Shown: positions 24,603-33,738 of the stretch, one piece after another
How the letters are laid out: each line of letters begins with the position of its first letter
How positions within the stretch are numbered: the first letter of the stretch is position 1
From: Nocardia abscessus
GTDB lineage: Bacteria; Actinomycetota; Actinomycetes; Mycobacteriales; Mycobacteriaceae
Direction of reading: 5' to 3'
Assembly: GCF_015477775.1 (NCBI RefSeq)
Contig: NZ_JADLQO010000002.1
Coordinates: 62,001 to 126,000, forward strand
DNA length: 64,000 nucleotides
Position numbers and translations under genes: made by a program
The notes under the pieces: generated by a model
Databases searched by the model: none
Seen by the model: only the letters and a program-made list of their open reading frames with translations
What the model was told of the DNA's origin: nothing

Positions 24603-27600
24603 TCACGGCTGGCCCTGGCTTTCCGCGGCCAGCAGCGGAGCCCACATTCGCCGGGCCAGCGCGCCGAAACGTGTGCTCTCACCGGGCTCGCCGGCCGGAG
24701 CGGGCGCGGCCATGAGGTTCTCGAGCCGGGGCGCCGGACCCCACACGTAGCGCAGATGGCGGTCGGTGTGATCGCCGAAGGGCCCGGGACCGTTGGGGCC
24801 GCCGTTGAACTCGCGCTCCGCCGCGGCGATCGCGTCGTCGGCGCCCGCGCCGCGCAAACGGCGCTCGGCGTAGATCGCGCTGGCGGTGGGCGCGACGGGC
24901 AGCGGTTCGGTCAGGCCCGCGTCGCGCAACGCGACGAGTTCGCGCAGGATCTGCCCGGCCAGCGGCACGTCGGGCGCGGTGAGCTCGCAACGCCAGGTGG
25001 GACGGCCGAATTGGCCGCGACCGGTGCTCACCGCCCGCCAGGAGCGGTCCTCGGTGACGGTCAGCGCCAGCAGCGAAACCCACGCTCCGATCCGGTGTTT
25101 GGGAGCCAGCCGGGAAAAGGTGGTGCGAACCAGGGTTTCGCCGCGCACCTCCGGCACGGTGCCGGTGAGCCTGCGCCCGTTGCCCAGATCGACCGCGATG
25201 TCCACCGCGCGGGCCTGGCCCGCGTAATCCGCCTGCGCGGCGCGCACCAACCGGTCCACGGTGTGCTCGACCTCGTCGAGCACGGCGGCGCCGAACCCGA
25301 ACGGCGGCAACGTGCCGCGCCGCCATTCCGCCGCCCGCAGCCCGGCCGGGTCCGCGCCGGTCAGGCGAGCGGTGAGCAGACGTTCGCCCAGTTCCCACTT
25401 GGCCAAGCCGTCCAGCTCGATGGGCAGCCGGTCGGCGATGTCCTCGTCGTGCTCGGGGACCCGCAGGCCCAGCCGCTGCCACAGGAACGCGCGCACCGGA
25501 TGCTCCGCGAACGCGATCAGGTCGGCCAGCGCGACATCCGCCGCTTCCGCGGCGGGCAGCGGCGCGGCCAGGAAATCGGGACGCGGCCGCGTGGGCCCGT
25601 CGGCCGCGTACGCCCCGGCCAAGGCCACCGTGTCGAAGCTGAACGGCTGCTCGGCGCGGAAATTGCGGCGGTCGAACGACTGCAGCGGATGCCGCGTCAC
25701 CACCGCGCGCATCCCCGCGGCGCCGATGTGAGCCCGCAGCGCGTCCAGCACCTCGGCGACCGGAATGGCGGGCGGCCGGTGCGCCCCGCTCACCGGATCG
25801 GCGCCGGTGTGGAACATCAGCAGCGTGTCCCGGGCCGCGAGGATCGCATCCAGCAGCAGTTGCCGGTCCTCGCTGCGCGGATCCCGTTCGCCCAGCAGGG
25901 GTTCGCGAGCCAGCACGTCGTCGCCGTCCGCGGCGCTCGCACGTGGAAACACCTCGTCGTCCAGTCCGAGCAACACCACCACCCGGTGCGGCACCGACCG
26001 CATCGGCACCATCGTGCAGACCGTCAGCTCACCGGTGCGGAAGTTGGCCCTGGTGGGGCGCGCCGCGAGCCGCGAACGCAGCAGTACCCCCACATCGGTC
26101 AGCCGCAACGCCACCTCGCCCGCGTGCTCGGTGGCGGCGGCGAGTTCCTGCCTGGCCTCGGTGCGTACCCAGGTCTGCGCGTCCGGTACGTCGGTCAGCA
26201 GATCGAGCGCGCGTCCGAGCGCCGCCGCCCACTCGTGCGCGGGCCGGGGACCGCGCAGGTCGCGCAGGCAGACCGCGAGCCGATCGATGAACTCCGCGAA
26301 GCGTCCGGCCAGGTCGACGTCGTTGCTGTCCACGTCGTCCAAGGGCAGCGCGAGGTCCAGCCAGTCGTCGGAGGTCTCGCCCGCGGTGACGCCGAGCAGG
26401 ATCCGGTCCACGGCGCTGTTGAGCGTGTTCTGCGCGAAATCGGCGAGTCCGAATGCCTGGCGCTGGCGCTGCCCGATCCCCCACCGCGCGCCGGACTCGG
26501 CGGCCCATTCGCGCAGCCGCTCGATGTCGTCGTCGTCGAATCCGCAACGCCGCCGGACGGTTTCGGCGGCGGCGAGATCGAGCACCTGAGTGACCGTCAC
26601 CCGGCCGTCGGCCAGCTCGAGCAGTACCGCGATCACCGCGAGCAGCGGATTGGTCACCCCGCGCCCCCGGTCGGCCAAGCGCACCCGCAACCGGTGCGCC
26701 GGATGCTCCGCATCGGCCTGCGGCTCGGGCGATCCCGAGGCGCGCTGCCCGAACGCCGCGCGCACCAGCGGCGCGTAGGCCTCCACCTCGGGGCACATGA
26801 TCAGCACGTCACGCGGCTCCAGCGTCGCGTCGGCCGCGAACAGCCCGAGCAGGCATTCCCGCAGCACCTCGACCTGTCGCGCCGGGCCGTGACACGCATG
26901 CACCTGTACGGTGCCGTCGGCGCCGACCGCCCCCGGCGCAGGCGGCCACCGATCGTCCCGGATACCCGCCTGCAGCGCGCGCAGCAAGGTCGGAGGTGAA
27001 TCGATTTCCGGCGCAACGTCGTCGGCTCGAGACTCGGCAATCGGATGGTAGGTGTCGGAGCCGTCGGCGGCGGGCACGACGAGCCGCTGCTGGAGTTCCC
27101 GGACGTCGCGGGCCAGTCCCGCCAGGAGCGGGTGCGCGACCGCCGTGGCGCTCACGTCCTCGGCGCGCGTACGGGCCACGGGCTGCTCCCGCAGGGCCGA
27201 CCAGAGGGCCGGGCTCGGATGGACGAGCCACAGATGCACGTCACGGGCGGCGGCCAGCGCCGACAGCACCGCGAGTTGGTCGCTGGGCAATCTGGTCACG
27301 CCGAACAGCGACAACCGCGGCGGCAGCGCGACCAGATCCGGCCGCGCGCGCAGCCGCGCGCAGGCGGCGTCGAGCCGTTCGGCCGGGCTCGGCTCCCCGA
27401 TCTCGGCGCGCAGCCCGCGCCACAGCATCGGCTGCCAGAGCAGGTCGTCGGGCATCGCGGCGCCCGCGCCGTCGGTGTCCGAACCCGCCGCCCACTCCGT
27501 GATCAGCCCGGGCCGTTGGGCCGCATAGCTGTCGAACAGCGCGGCGATCTGGGCAGCGGTCCCGTAGCGCCTGCCGACGCGGTGCGCAGTGCCCGCGGCG

Positions 27601-27977
27601 CCCCGCGCGCCGAGGTGCCTGGCCAGCGCCGCGCACCACGGCTCGGCCAGCGCCGCGTCGATCACCCGCAGCAGCGTCCACACCACCCGCTCCTGCGCCC
27701 ACGGATCCTCGGCGGGCGCCACGCCGCTCACTGCGGCCGATACCTCGGCGACCAGCGCGGCAGGCGAGGGAAAAGCGACATTGGCGCACACGCCGTCGGC
27801 CGAGCCGTCCGCTCCGAGCACACCGGAGAGCGTCTGCGTCAGCCAGCGCTCCACGCCTTTCGCGGGCACCGCCACCACCTCGGCGGCGAACGGGTCTTCC
27901 TGCGGCTGGGCCAGCACTCCCGCCAGCGCCCGGGCGAGAACGTCGGCGCGCTCGGCACGGTGGATGTGCAGCGGCAT
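24603..27977 (-). CDS. recC: Exodeoxyribonuclease V gamma subunit
   Basis: A 1124-residue RecC, the scaffold of RecBCD that splits the duplex and reads Chi. It starts MPLHIHRAERADVLARALAGVL, as the family does, with the conserved VPAKGVERWL segment near residue 40. The helicase motifs are degenerate, which is normal for RecC, and the protein ends in a RecB-like inactive nuclease fold (NLMAAPAPAGE near the end). I placed the start at 27977 behind GAGAGGG. It is the first gene of the operon; recB begins 229 bases downstream, an unusually large gap. Confidence 0.93.
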   Translation of the reverse strand: MPLHIHRAERADVLARALAGVLAQPQEDPFAAEVVAVPAKGVERWLTQTLSGVLGADGSADGVCANVAFPSPAALVAEVSAAVSGVAPAEDPWAQERVVWTLLRVIDAALAEPWCAALARHLGARGAAGTAHRVGRRYGTAAQIAALFDSYAAQRPGLITEWAAGSDTDGAGAAMPDDLLWQPMLWRGLRAEIGEPSPAERLDAACARLRARPDLVALPPRLSLFGVTRLPSDQLAVLSALAAARDVHLWLVHPSPALWSALREQPVARTRAEDVSATAVAHPLLAGLARDVRELQQRLVVPAADGSDTYHPIAESRADDVAPEIDSPPTLLRALQAGIRDDRWPPAPGAVGADGTVQVHACHGPARQVEVLRECLLGLFAADATLEPRDVLIMCPEVEAYAPLVRAAFGQRASGSPEPQADAEHPAHRLRVRLADRGRGVTNPLLAVIAVLLELADGRVTVTQVLDLAAAETVRRRCGFDDDDIERLREWAAESGARWGIGQRQRQAFGLADFAQNTLNSAVDRILLGVTAGETSDDWLDLALPLDDVDSNDVDLAGRFAEFIDRLAVCLRDLRGPRPAHEWAAALGRALDLLTDVPDAQTWVRTEARQELAAATEHAGEVALRLTDVGVLLRSRLAARPTRANFRTGELTVCTMVPMRSVPHRVVVLLGLDDEVFPRASAADGDDVLAREPLLGERDPRSEDRQLLLDAILAARDTLLMFHTGADPVSGAHRPPAIPVAEVLDALRAHIGAAGMRAVVTRHPLQSFDRRNFRAEQPFSFDTVALAGAYAADGPTRPRPDFLAAPLPAAEAADVALADLIAFAEHPVRAFLWQRLGLRVPEHDEDIADRLPIELDGLAKWELGERLLTARLTGADPAGLRAAEWRRGTLPPFGFGAAVLDEVEHTVDRLVRAAQADYAGQARAVDIAVDLGNGRRLTGTVPEVRGETLVRTTFSRLAPKHRIGAWVSLLALTVTEDRSWRAVSTGRGQFGRPTWRCELTAPDVPLAGQILRELVALRDAGLTEPLPVAPTASAIYAERRLRGAGADDAIAAAEREFNGGPNGPGPFGDHTDRHLRYVWGPAPRLENLMAAPAPAGEPGESTRFGALARRMWAPLLAAESQGQP

Positions 27978-28155
27978 CTGCGCCCTCTCGATCGATGGTG
28001 TCCGGCTGCGCTGGCCTCGGACTTCGTGCACGTTTATACGCCCAGCGACCGACGCGCAACTGCACCGCCCCACCCGCAGGCCAGTGAAATAGACCACACG
28101 AGAACGGATTACTTCGCCGTGTCACGCGGGGACCGCCGCGGCCGTGTGCGACAGT

Positions 28156-28211
28156 GCTGCACCGGGGAGGTAAGAGTTGCACCGGGGCGGAACGAGAGAG
28201 CTGCACCGAAA
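28156..28211. repeat. Three short repeats G(C/T)TGCACCG upstream of a small gene
   Basis: GCTGCACCGGGG at 28156-28167, GTTGCACCGGGG at 28176-28187 and GCTGCACCGAAA at 28200-28211 share a core and lie 20 and 24 bases apart, roughly two turns of DNA. They sit in the divergent region between recC and the 68-residue gene, within 75 bases of its start, and could be binding sites for a regulator. No palindrome is seen within a unit. Confidence 0.4.
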
Positions 28212-28226
28212 GGCTGGTTCGCGTTC

Positions 28227-28433
28227 ATGGATGCGATGGTGATTCCCCTGGTCCCGAAAGGCGGATTCACGGTCCGCCGGGTCGGTGACCGCTGGGAGCT
28301 CGTCAACTCGCGCAACTACGGTCGCACCGTCGTCCTACATTCCTGGCCCCGAGATCGGCATACCGAGGCGTTCGAGCACTGCTACCGGCTCAACGGTCGC
28401 ACGGTCGAGGAACTGCGCGCCGCCTTCCGCTGA
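28227..28433 (+). CDS. Small basic protein, unknown function
   Basis: This 68-residue ORF (ATG at 28227; a second ATG at 28236 is possible) encodes a soluble, basic, aromatic-rich protein with the segments GGFTVRRVGDRWELVNSRN and HTEAFEHCYRLNGRTVEEL. The regular pattern suggests a small beta-beta-beta-alpha fold. There is one Cys. The ribosome site is weak, and the gene is divergent from recC. I do not recognise the family; codon use matches the neighbours, so it is likely real. Confidence 0.5.
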   Translation: MDAMVIPLVPKGGFTVRRVGDRWELVNSRNYGRTVVLHSWPRDRHTEAFEHCYRLNGRTVEELRAAFR

Positions 28434-28470
28434 CGTGCCCGGGCCTGCGGCTGACGTGCCCCGGCCTGCG
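28429..28470. repeat. Tandem 21-base duplication at a gene end
   Basis: Two adjacent 21-base copies, 28429-28449 and 28450-28470, differ at one base (GCTGACGTGCCC then G or C). The first copy contains the stop codon of the 68-residue gene. It looks like a recent slippage duplication with no further role apparent. Confidence 0.6.
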
Positions 28471-28562
28471 GCGCCGGCCGAAAACTCCTGCGCCGCAAGT
28501 GCCCGAAATGGGCGTTAGCACACCCCGCTGCCGAGCTCAAGACGTGCGTCCGGACCCGCGAT

Positions 28563-29465
28563 GTGCGATCGTGGTCCCTCGTGCGTTATCCGTCCGCCGC
28601 CACCCGAACCGTTCCCCGTGTGGCCGCCTCCGCCTGTGTCCTCGCCGCCGTGGCGATCATCGCCCCGAGCCTGCCCGCCGCGCTACCGATCGCGGGCGCC
28701 GCGCCGCTCGCGCACACCCAGGGGTGCCTGTCCGGTTTCGACTGCGATATGAGCAGCCGCATCGCGAAGGCCGACGCCTACCTCAACAGCCGTCCCGGAG
28801 TCACCGGCTACGTCCTGCGCGACCGGGTCTCGGGCGGGGTCTACGCCAACGCCAACGCCGAGAACGCGGTCTGGACCGCGTCCACGATCAAGCTCGCGAT
28901 CGCCGCCGACCTGCTCAACCGGGCAAGGGTGGGCGCCATCGCACTGTCCCCCGAGGACCGCGGGCTGCTGGAGGGCATGCTCGCGACCTCGAACGACGGC
29001 GCCGCCGACCTGCTGTGGACCAAGTACGCGGGAATCGACCGGATGGCGTTCAACAACGCCTTCCGCGCCAACGGGATGTCCACACTGGTTCCGCAGCCCA
29101 CCAACACCGCGCTGTTCCCGGACTGGTCGTTCCAGAAGTGCACCGCCGCCGATCTCGACCGGCTGATGGACCACATCCTCAACCACATGCATCCCGACGA
29201 CCGCAACTACCTGGTCGCCCGGATGCGCGCGGTGGACTCCAACCAGCACTGGGGCGTGTGGGGCGCGGGCGCGAGCATGCGTCCCGGACTGAAGAACGGC
29301 TGGTCGGCCGAACAGGGCGGCTGGGTGGTCAACTCGGTCGGCTTCGCGGGACCGGGCGAGCGCTACACCTTGGCCATCATGAGTTCGCTGGGTGACGCGG
29401 GCGGCTACACCGAGGGCGCCGACACCGACACCAAGCTCGCGGAGATCCTGCTCGCCGGGCGCTGA
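28563..29465 (+). CDS. Secreted beta-lactamase-fold serine hydrolase
   Basis: This 300-residue protein has a Sec signal peptide (core ACVLAAVAIIAP, cleavage near AGAAPLA) and class A beta-lactamase motifs: STIKLA (SxxK, near residue 106), SNDG (the SxN element) and KNGW in place of KTG. It could be a beta-lactamase, a D,D-peptidase-like enzyme or an inactive relative. The Lys-Asn-Gly box and lack of an obvious Glu166 loop make true beta-lactamase activity doubtful. The start is a GTG at 28563; another GTG at 28581 would also leave the signal peptide. It stands alone and converges on the P450 gene. Confidence 0.78.
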   Translation: MRSWSLVRYPSAATRTVPRVAASACVLAAVAIIAPSLPAALPIAGAAPLAHTQGCLSGFDCDMSSRIAKADAYLNSRPGVTGYVLRDRVSGGVYANANAENAVWTASTIKLAIAADLLNRARVGAIALSPEDRGLLEGMLATSNDGAADLLWTKYAGIDRMAFNNAFRANGMSTLVPQPTNTALFPDWSFQKCTAADLDRLMDHILNHMHPDDRNYLVARMRAVDSNQHWGVWGAGASMRPGLKNGWSAEQGGWVVNSVGFAGPGERYTLAIMSSLGDAGGYTEGADTDTKLAEILLAGR

Positions 29466-29474
29466 CGCGCCGCC

Positions 29475-30971
29475 TCAGGCCCCCGCGCGCCTGCGCAACG
29501 TCATCGGCGCACCGTCCCTGGGGAAAGGAATCGTGGTGAATCCCCAGGGCATCCGGTATTTCTCGGGGATGCGCCACTCGTATTCGCGCACCAGGGCTGC
29601 GGTCACCGTCTTCACCTCGAACGTGCCGAAGTGCATCCCGATGCACTTGTGCGCGCCCGCGCCGAACGGCATCCAGGCCAGGCGGTGCGACTTGTCCTCG
29701 TGCCGCTGCTCGCCGAACCGCTCCGGATCGAAGCGCTCGGGATGGGTCCACAGTTCCGGCAACAGGTGATTCACCTGGTAGGCGAGGTCCACAGGGGCGC
29801 CCGCCGGAATGTAATGGCCCGCGACCTCGGTATCGCGCACGGCGCGACGTGACAGTCCGGGAACCGGCGGCATCAGCCGCAGGCTCTCCCGGACCACCAG
29901 ATCCAGATCGCGCAGCGCCTCCAGGTCCGCGATGGCCGGGGGCGCGTCGCCGAGCCGTGCGTCCATGTCGAGCACCTCCGCGCGCACCCGCTGCTGCCAG
30001 TCCGGGTGCTTGCCCAGGTAGTAGGCGACGGCGGTGGCGGTCGTCGTCGTGGTGTCGTGTGCGGCCATGATCAGGAAGATCATGTGGTTCACCACGTCCG
30101 CGTCACCGAAGACGCCGCCGTCTTCGCTGCGGGCGTGACACAGGCCGGAGAAGAAGTCCGCCGATTCGGAGCGGCGTTTCTCCGGCAGCATCGCGGTGAA
30201 GTAGTCCTCGAGCACCGTCCGGCCGCGCAGCCCGGCCCGCCAATGCCCGCCCGGCACCGAGTGCCGGATGATGGCAAGACCCGCGTGGGTGCAGTCGACG
30301 AACGCGTCGATCAGTTGCCTGCGCTGCGGGCCGACGTCCGCGCCCATGAAACTCTCCGCCGCGATATCGAGGGTCAGCTCCTTGATCGTCGGATACAGCC
30401 GGACCGTGCGTTCGGCGTCGCGCTCGCGCGGCACCCAGTGCGCGATGCTCGCCCGGACCACCGGCGTCAGCGCGGCGAGGTGGGCTTCCAGCCGGTCCCT
30501 GGTGAACGCCTGCTGCATGATCCTGCGGTGGAATTTGTGCTCGTCGAACTCCAGCAGCAGCAGGCCGCGCCGGAAGAACGGGCCGATGAAGTAGTCCCAG
30601 CCCTGGCCGAAGTCGCGGCGCCGGTGACCGAGCACTTCATCGAGCGCGTCCGGTCCGGAGACCAGCACCCGGTCGACACCGAGCGAGGTGTTCAGCGAGA
30701 CCGGTCCGTACCGGCGGTAGCGCTCCATCATCTCGGCCGGACCCCAGCGCATGTAGTGCAGTGCCCGGCCCAGATAGGGCAGTCCGGCATCGCCGCGCAC
30801 CGGTACCGTGGCGCTGCCCCGCGGCGGGGTGGCCAGCACTTGGCGTCGTTCCGGCAGCAGTCCCAGCGCCCGGTCGATCAGATGGCCGTGCGGTACCTCG
30901 ATCAGCGCGATGTTCTCCGATTCGGCCTGCACGCTGGACTTTCGGCCAACCGCACGGTCACCGGCGACCAT
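29475..30971 (-). CDS. Cytochrome P450, CYP136-like
   Basis: A 498-residue P450 with all key motifs: the I-helix AAHDTTTT (oxygen activation), ESLR (ExxR), the PERF segment and the haem loop FGAGAHKCIG with the Cys ligand. Its N-terminal half (VPVRGDAGLPYLGRALHYMRWGP and IGPFFRRGLLLLEFDEHKFHRRIM) closely resembles what I recall of M. tuberculosis CYP136 (Rv3059). No substrate is known for that family; its layout is like sterol- and fatty-acid-binding CYPs. The ATG at 30971 has GGAGG six bases upstream. No ferredoxin or reductase gene is adjacent, and it is divergent from ndh. Confidence 0.9.
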   Translation of the reverse strand: MVAGDRAVGRKSSVQAESENIALIEVPHGHLIDRALGLLPERRQVLATPPRGSATVPVRGDAGLPYLGRALHYMRWGPAEMMERYRRYGPVSLNTSLGVDRVLVSGPDALDEVLGHRRRDFGQGWDYFIGPFFRRGLLLLEFDEHKFHRRIMQQAFTRDRLEAHLAALTPVVRASIAHWVPRERDAERTVRLYPTIKELTLDIAAESFMGADVGPQRRQLIDAFVDCTHAGLAIIRHSVPGGHWRAGLRGRTVLEDYFTAMLPEKRRSESADFFSGLCHARSEDGGVFGDADVVNHMIFLIMAAHDTTTTTATAVAYYLGKHPDWQQRVRAEVLDMDARLGDAPPAIADLEALRDLDLVVRESLRLMPPVPGLSRRAVRDTEVAGHYIPAGAPVDLAYQVNHLLPELWTHPERFDPERFGEQRHEDKSHRLAWMPFGAGAHKCIGMHFGTFEVKTVTAALVREYEWRIPEKYRMPWGFTTIPFPRDGAPMTLRRRAGA

Positions 30972-31200
30972 GGCAATCCTCCCTGAGCGACGATAACCAT
31001 CGTAGGCTCTCGACCGCGTTCACTCGGCCGGTTCGGTCGCGCGATCCTCCCCGCCTCGGCCCCTCGGTGGTGAGACATCGCACCGCAACACGCCAGGAAC
31101 GGGGATCTCGTCGTGACGGTGCCCGGCTCGGCGGCTACGGTTTAGCGTGTCAGGAATCGTTGCCGGGGACGACCCCCAAGGTCCATCGAGGAGCAGGACG

Positions 31201-32634
31201 ATGAGTACTCAGACTGTCGAGAACGGCCGGCACCGGGTGGTGGTGATCGGTTCGGGCTTCGGCGGCCTGTTCGGCACCAAGCACCTCAAGCGCGCCGACG
31301 TCGACGTCACCCTGATCTCGAAGACCTCGACCCACCTGTTCCAGCCGCTGCTCTACCAGGTCGCCACCGGCATCCTGTCGGTCGGCGAGATCGCGCCCGC
31401 CACCCGGCTCGTGCTGCGCAAGCAGAAGAACGCGCAGGTGCTGCTCGGCGAGGTCACCGACATCGACCTGACCGCCAAGACGGTGACCTCACGCCTGCTC
31501 GACCAGGACACCGTCACCGCGTTCGACAGCCTCATCGTCGCGACCGGTGCGCAGCAGTCCTACTTCGGCAACGACCGGTTCGCCACCTACGCGCCCGGCA
31601 TGAAGACGATCGATGACGCGCTCGAGTTGCGCGGCCGCATCCTCGGCGCCTTCGAGCAGGCCGAGCTGGCGACCACCCAGGAGGAGCGCGACCGGCTGCT
31701 CACCTTCGTCGTCGTCGGCGCGGGACCGACCGGCGTCGAGCTGGCGGGGCAGATCGCCGAGCTGTCCGACCGCACCTTGGAGGGCACCTTCCACAACATC
31801 GATCCGCGCGACGCGCGGGTGGTGCTGATCGAGGGCGCGGGCGCGGTGCTCGGGCCGATGGGGCCGAACCTCGGCGGAAAGGCCGAACGCCGCCTCGAGA
31901 AGATGGGCGTGGAGATCCAGCTCAACGCCATGGTGATCGACGTCGACGCGTTCGGCGTGACGGTGAAGGATTCCGACGGCACGATCCGCCGCATCGAGTC
32001 GGCGTGCAAGGTCTGGTCGGCAGGCGTGCAGGCCAGCCCGCTGGGCAAGATGATCGCCGACCAGTCCGACGGCACCGAGGTCGATCGCGCGGGCCGCGTC
32101 GTGGTCGAACCGGACCTGACCGTCAAGGGCCACCCGAACGTGTTCGTGGTCGGCGACCTGATGTCGGTGCCGAACGTGCCCGGCCAGGCGCAGGGCGCCA
32201 TCCAGGGCGCGACCTACGCCGCCCGGCAGATCAAGGCCGGGCTGGCGGGTCACCCGCCGCAGGAGCGCAAGCCGTTCAAGTACTTCAACAAGGGCAGCAT
32301 GGCCACGATCTCGCGGTTCAGCGCCGTGTGCCAGGTGGGCAAGCTGGAATTCGGCGGGTTCATCGCGTGGCTGGCCTGGCTGGCGCTGCACCTGTACTAC
32401 CTGGTCGGTTACCGCAGCCGGATCGTCACCGTCATCCAGTGGTTCGTCACCTTCCTCGGTCGCAGCCGGGGGCAGATGGCGGCCACCGAGCAGTGGGTGT
32501 TCGCCCGACTAGCCCTGGAGGCCATCAGCAACGGCGACGACGAAGACGCCGAACAGCTGGCCGCCGCCCTCGGCGGGTCGACCAACAGCCGGGTCGCCGT
32601 GGACAAGGCGCACACCGACGCGAAGGCCGGCTGA
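31201..32634 (+). CDS. ndh: Type II NADH:quinone oxidoreductase
   Basis: A 477-residue flavoprotein that passes electrons from NADH to menaquinone without pumping protons. The FAD site is VVVIGSGFGGLFG near residue 12 and the NADH site is VVGAGPTGVELAGQ near residue 179; the second FAD contact is VFVVGDLM with the GQAQGAIQGA segment. The C-terminal hydrophobic stretch FIAWLAWLALHLYYLVGYRSR anchors it to the membrane, as in mycobacterial Ndh. I used the ATG at 31201 with GGAG upstream instead of the longer frame from 31147. It is expected to be a main respiratory entry point. Confidence 0.92.
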   Translation: MSTQTVENGRHRVVVIGSGFGGLFGTKHLKRADVDVTLISKTSTHLFQPLLYQVATGILSVGEIAPATRLVLRKQKNAQVLLGEVTDIDLTAKTVTSRLLDQDTVTAFDSLIVATGAQQSYFGNDRFATYAPGMKTIDDALELRGRILGAFEQAELATTQEERDRLLTFVVVGAGPTGVELAGQIAELSDRTLEGTFHNIDPRDARVVLIEGAGAVLGPMGPNLGGKAERRLEKMGVEIQLNAMVIDVDAFGVTVKDSDGTIRRIESACKVWSAGVQASPLGKMIADQSDGTEVDRAGRVVVEPDLTVKGHPNVFVVGDLMSVPNVPGQAQGAIQGATYAARQIKAGLAGHPPQERKPFKYFNKGSMATISRFSAVCQVGKLEFGGFIAWLAWLALHLYYLVGYRSRIVTVIQWFVTFLGRSRGQMAATEQWVFARLALEAISNGDDEDAEQLAAALGGSTNSRVAVDKAHTDAKAG

Positions 32635-32722
32635 CCGGCGTCATAGCGGGCCCGACCAATCCAGGTCGCCAGCAGATCCGAATGTGGGGCGTCGACGTCT
32701 CCTTCCGGATGAGAGGTGATCT

Positions 32723-33580
32723 ATGGGCACAGGCAAGCACCGAGCACCCAAACCGAGCCGGCCGAAGGTGGGTTCGATCGTCGCGGCGGGGACGGTTCCG
32801 CTGATCCTCGCTCTGGTGGGCACCGGTACCGCGAACGCCGAGCCTGATCGGTCCCTGCCGGAGATCCGGATCGACCTCGGCGCCCTGAGCTACGCGGCTG
32901 CCCAGTGGCCCGGCGCCGAGGCGCCGAACGTGCGCCCGTACGAGGGTGTGCGGATACCGGACGACACGCTGAGTTCGTTGCAATGGGCACGTCCGTTGCC
33001 GGCCCACGAGTACCTGGCCCCATTGGTCGGGCTGCACGCGCCCGGCCCGGTCGCCCCGGTGCCGCCGATCGCACCGCCTCCCGGCAAATTGCGCTTCGGT
33101 GACGTACAGGTCGACGCACCGGAGTGGCTCTACCGGGAGCAAGCGATCCAGATCAACGACAGCGCCGCGATGGCCGAGGCCAATATGGCGACATTCCTCG
33201 ACTCGGTCGGGATGGAGCGCACCAGGTCCGACCGCGTCGCGAGCCAGACCATGGGCGCCGCCGCGATCGGCGCGGCGGCGGGCTTCGTGTTCGCGAGCCC
33301 GTTCGCGCTGTTCGGGGCGGCCGTCGGCGGAGGTCTCGGCCTGGCAATCGGTCTGCCGTTCGCGCCGATCGGCCTCGCCGCGGGCCCGATCGGGGCCGCC
33401 TACGGCGCGGCCCTGATGGCCGCACCGCTGTCGGCCATCGGTGCGGGCATCGGAGCGGGACTCGGTGCGGTGCACGCACTCAGCGCGCCTCCGCGGGCGC
33501 TCAGCGCGCCGGAGGCGGTCGCCCCCGGCCAGGAGGCCACCGAGCCGGCACCGGAGGTCTCCGAGGCGGCCAACGGCTGA
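32723..33580 (+). CDS. Secreted or surface glycine-zipper protein of unknown function
   Basis: This 285-residue protein begins with a basic N-terminus and a signal peptide (core IVAAGTVPLILALVG, cleavage near TANAEP). The mature half is Pro-rich with acidic helices. Residues 170-250 are a Gly/Ala-rich run of small-residue repeats (AAAIGAAAGFVF, AVGGGLGLAIG, GAGIGAGLGA) that looks like glycine-zipper membrane hairpins. The end is Pro/Glu/Ala-rich. It resembles many poorly described Nocardia envelope proteins; a pore or membrane-binding role is possible but unproven. AGAGGTGAT precedes the ATG, and an intrinsic terminator follows. Confidence 0.72.
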   Translation: MGTGKHRAPKPSRPKVGSIVAAGTVPLILALVGTGTANAEPDRSLPEIRIDLGALSYAAAQWPGAEAPNVRPYEGVRIPDDTLSSLQWARPLPAHEYLAPLVGLHAPGPVAPVPPIAPPPGKLRFGDVQVDAPEWLYREQAIQINDSAAMAEANMATFLDSVGMERTRSDRVASQTMGAAAIGAAAGFVFASPFALFGAAVGGGLGLAIGLPFAPIGLAAGPIGAAYGAALMAAPLSAIGAGIGAGLGAVHALSAPPRALSAPEAVAPGQEATEPAPEVSEAANG

Positions 33581-33612
33581 TCGGATGACACTTCCCGGGA
33601 GCGAACCGGAAA

Positions 33613-33646
33613 GGTGGGAGCTCGACGACGCTGTCGGGCTCCCACC
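33613..33646 (+). terminator. Intrinsic terminator
   Basis: GGTGGGAGC at 33613 pairs with GCTCCCACC ending at 33646; the stem extends inward to 14 pairs (one G-T) with loop GACGCT at 33627-33632. A pyrimidine-rich tail, CTTTCTATCT, follows. It ends the secreted glycine-zipper gene 32 bases after its stop. Confidence 0.8.
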
Positions 33647-33738
33647 CTTTCTATCTCCAGGTCTCGGCCTGATTACACCTGTACGGGAACAATTCGGCAT
33701 GCGGCACGGGAGCGTTGGTCACCGCTGCCGGTAGTCGG

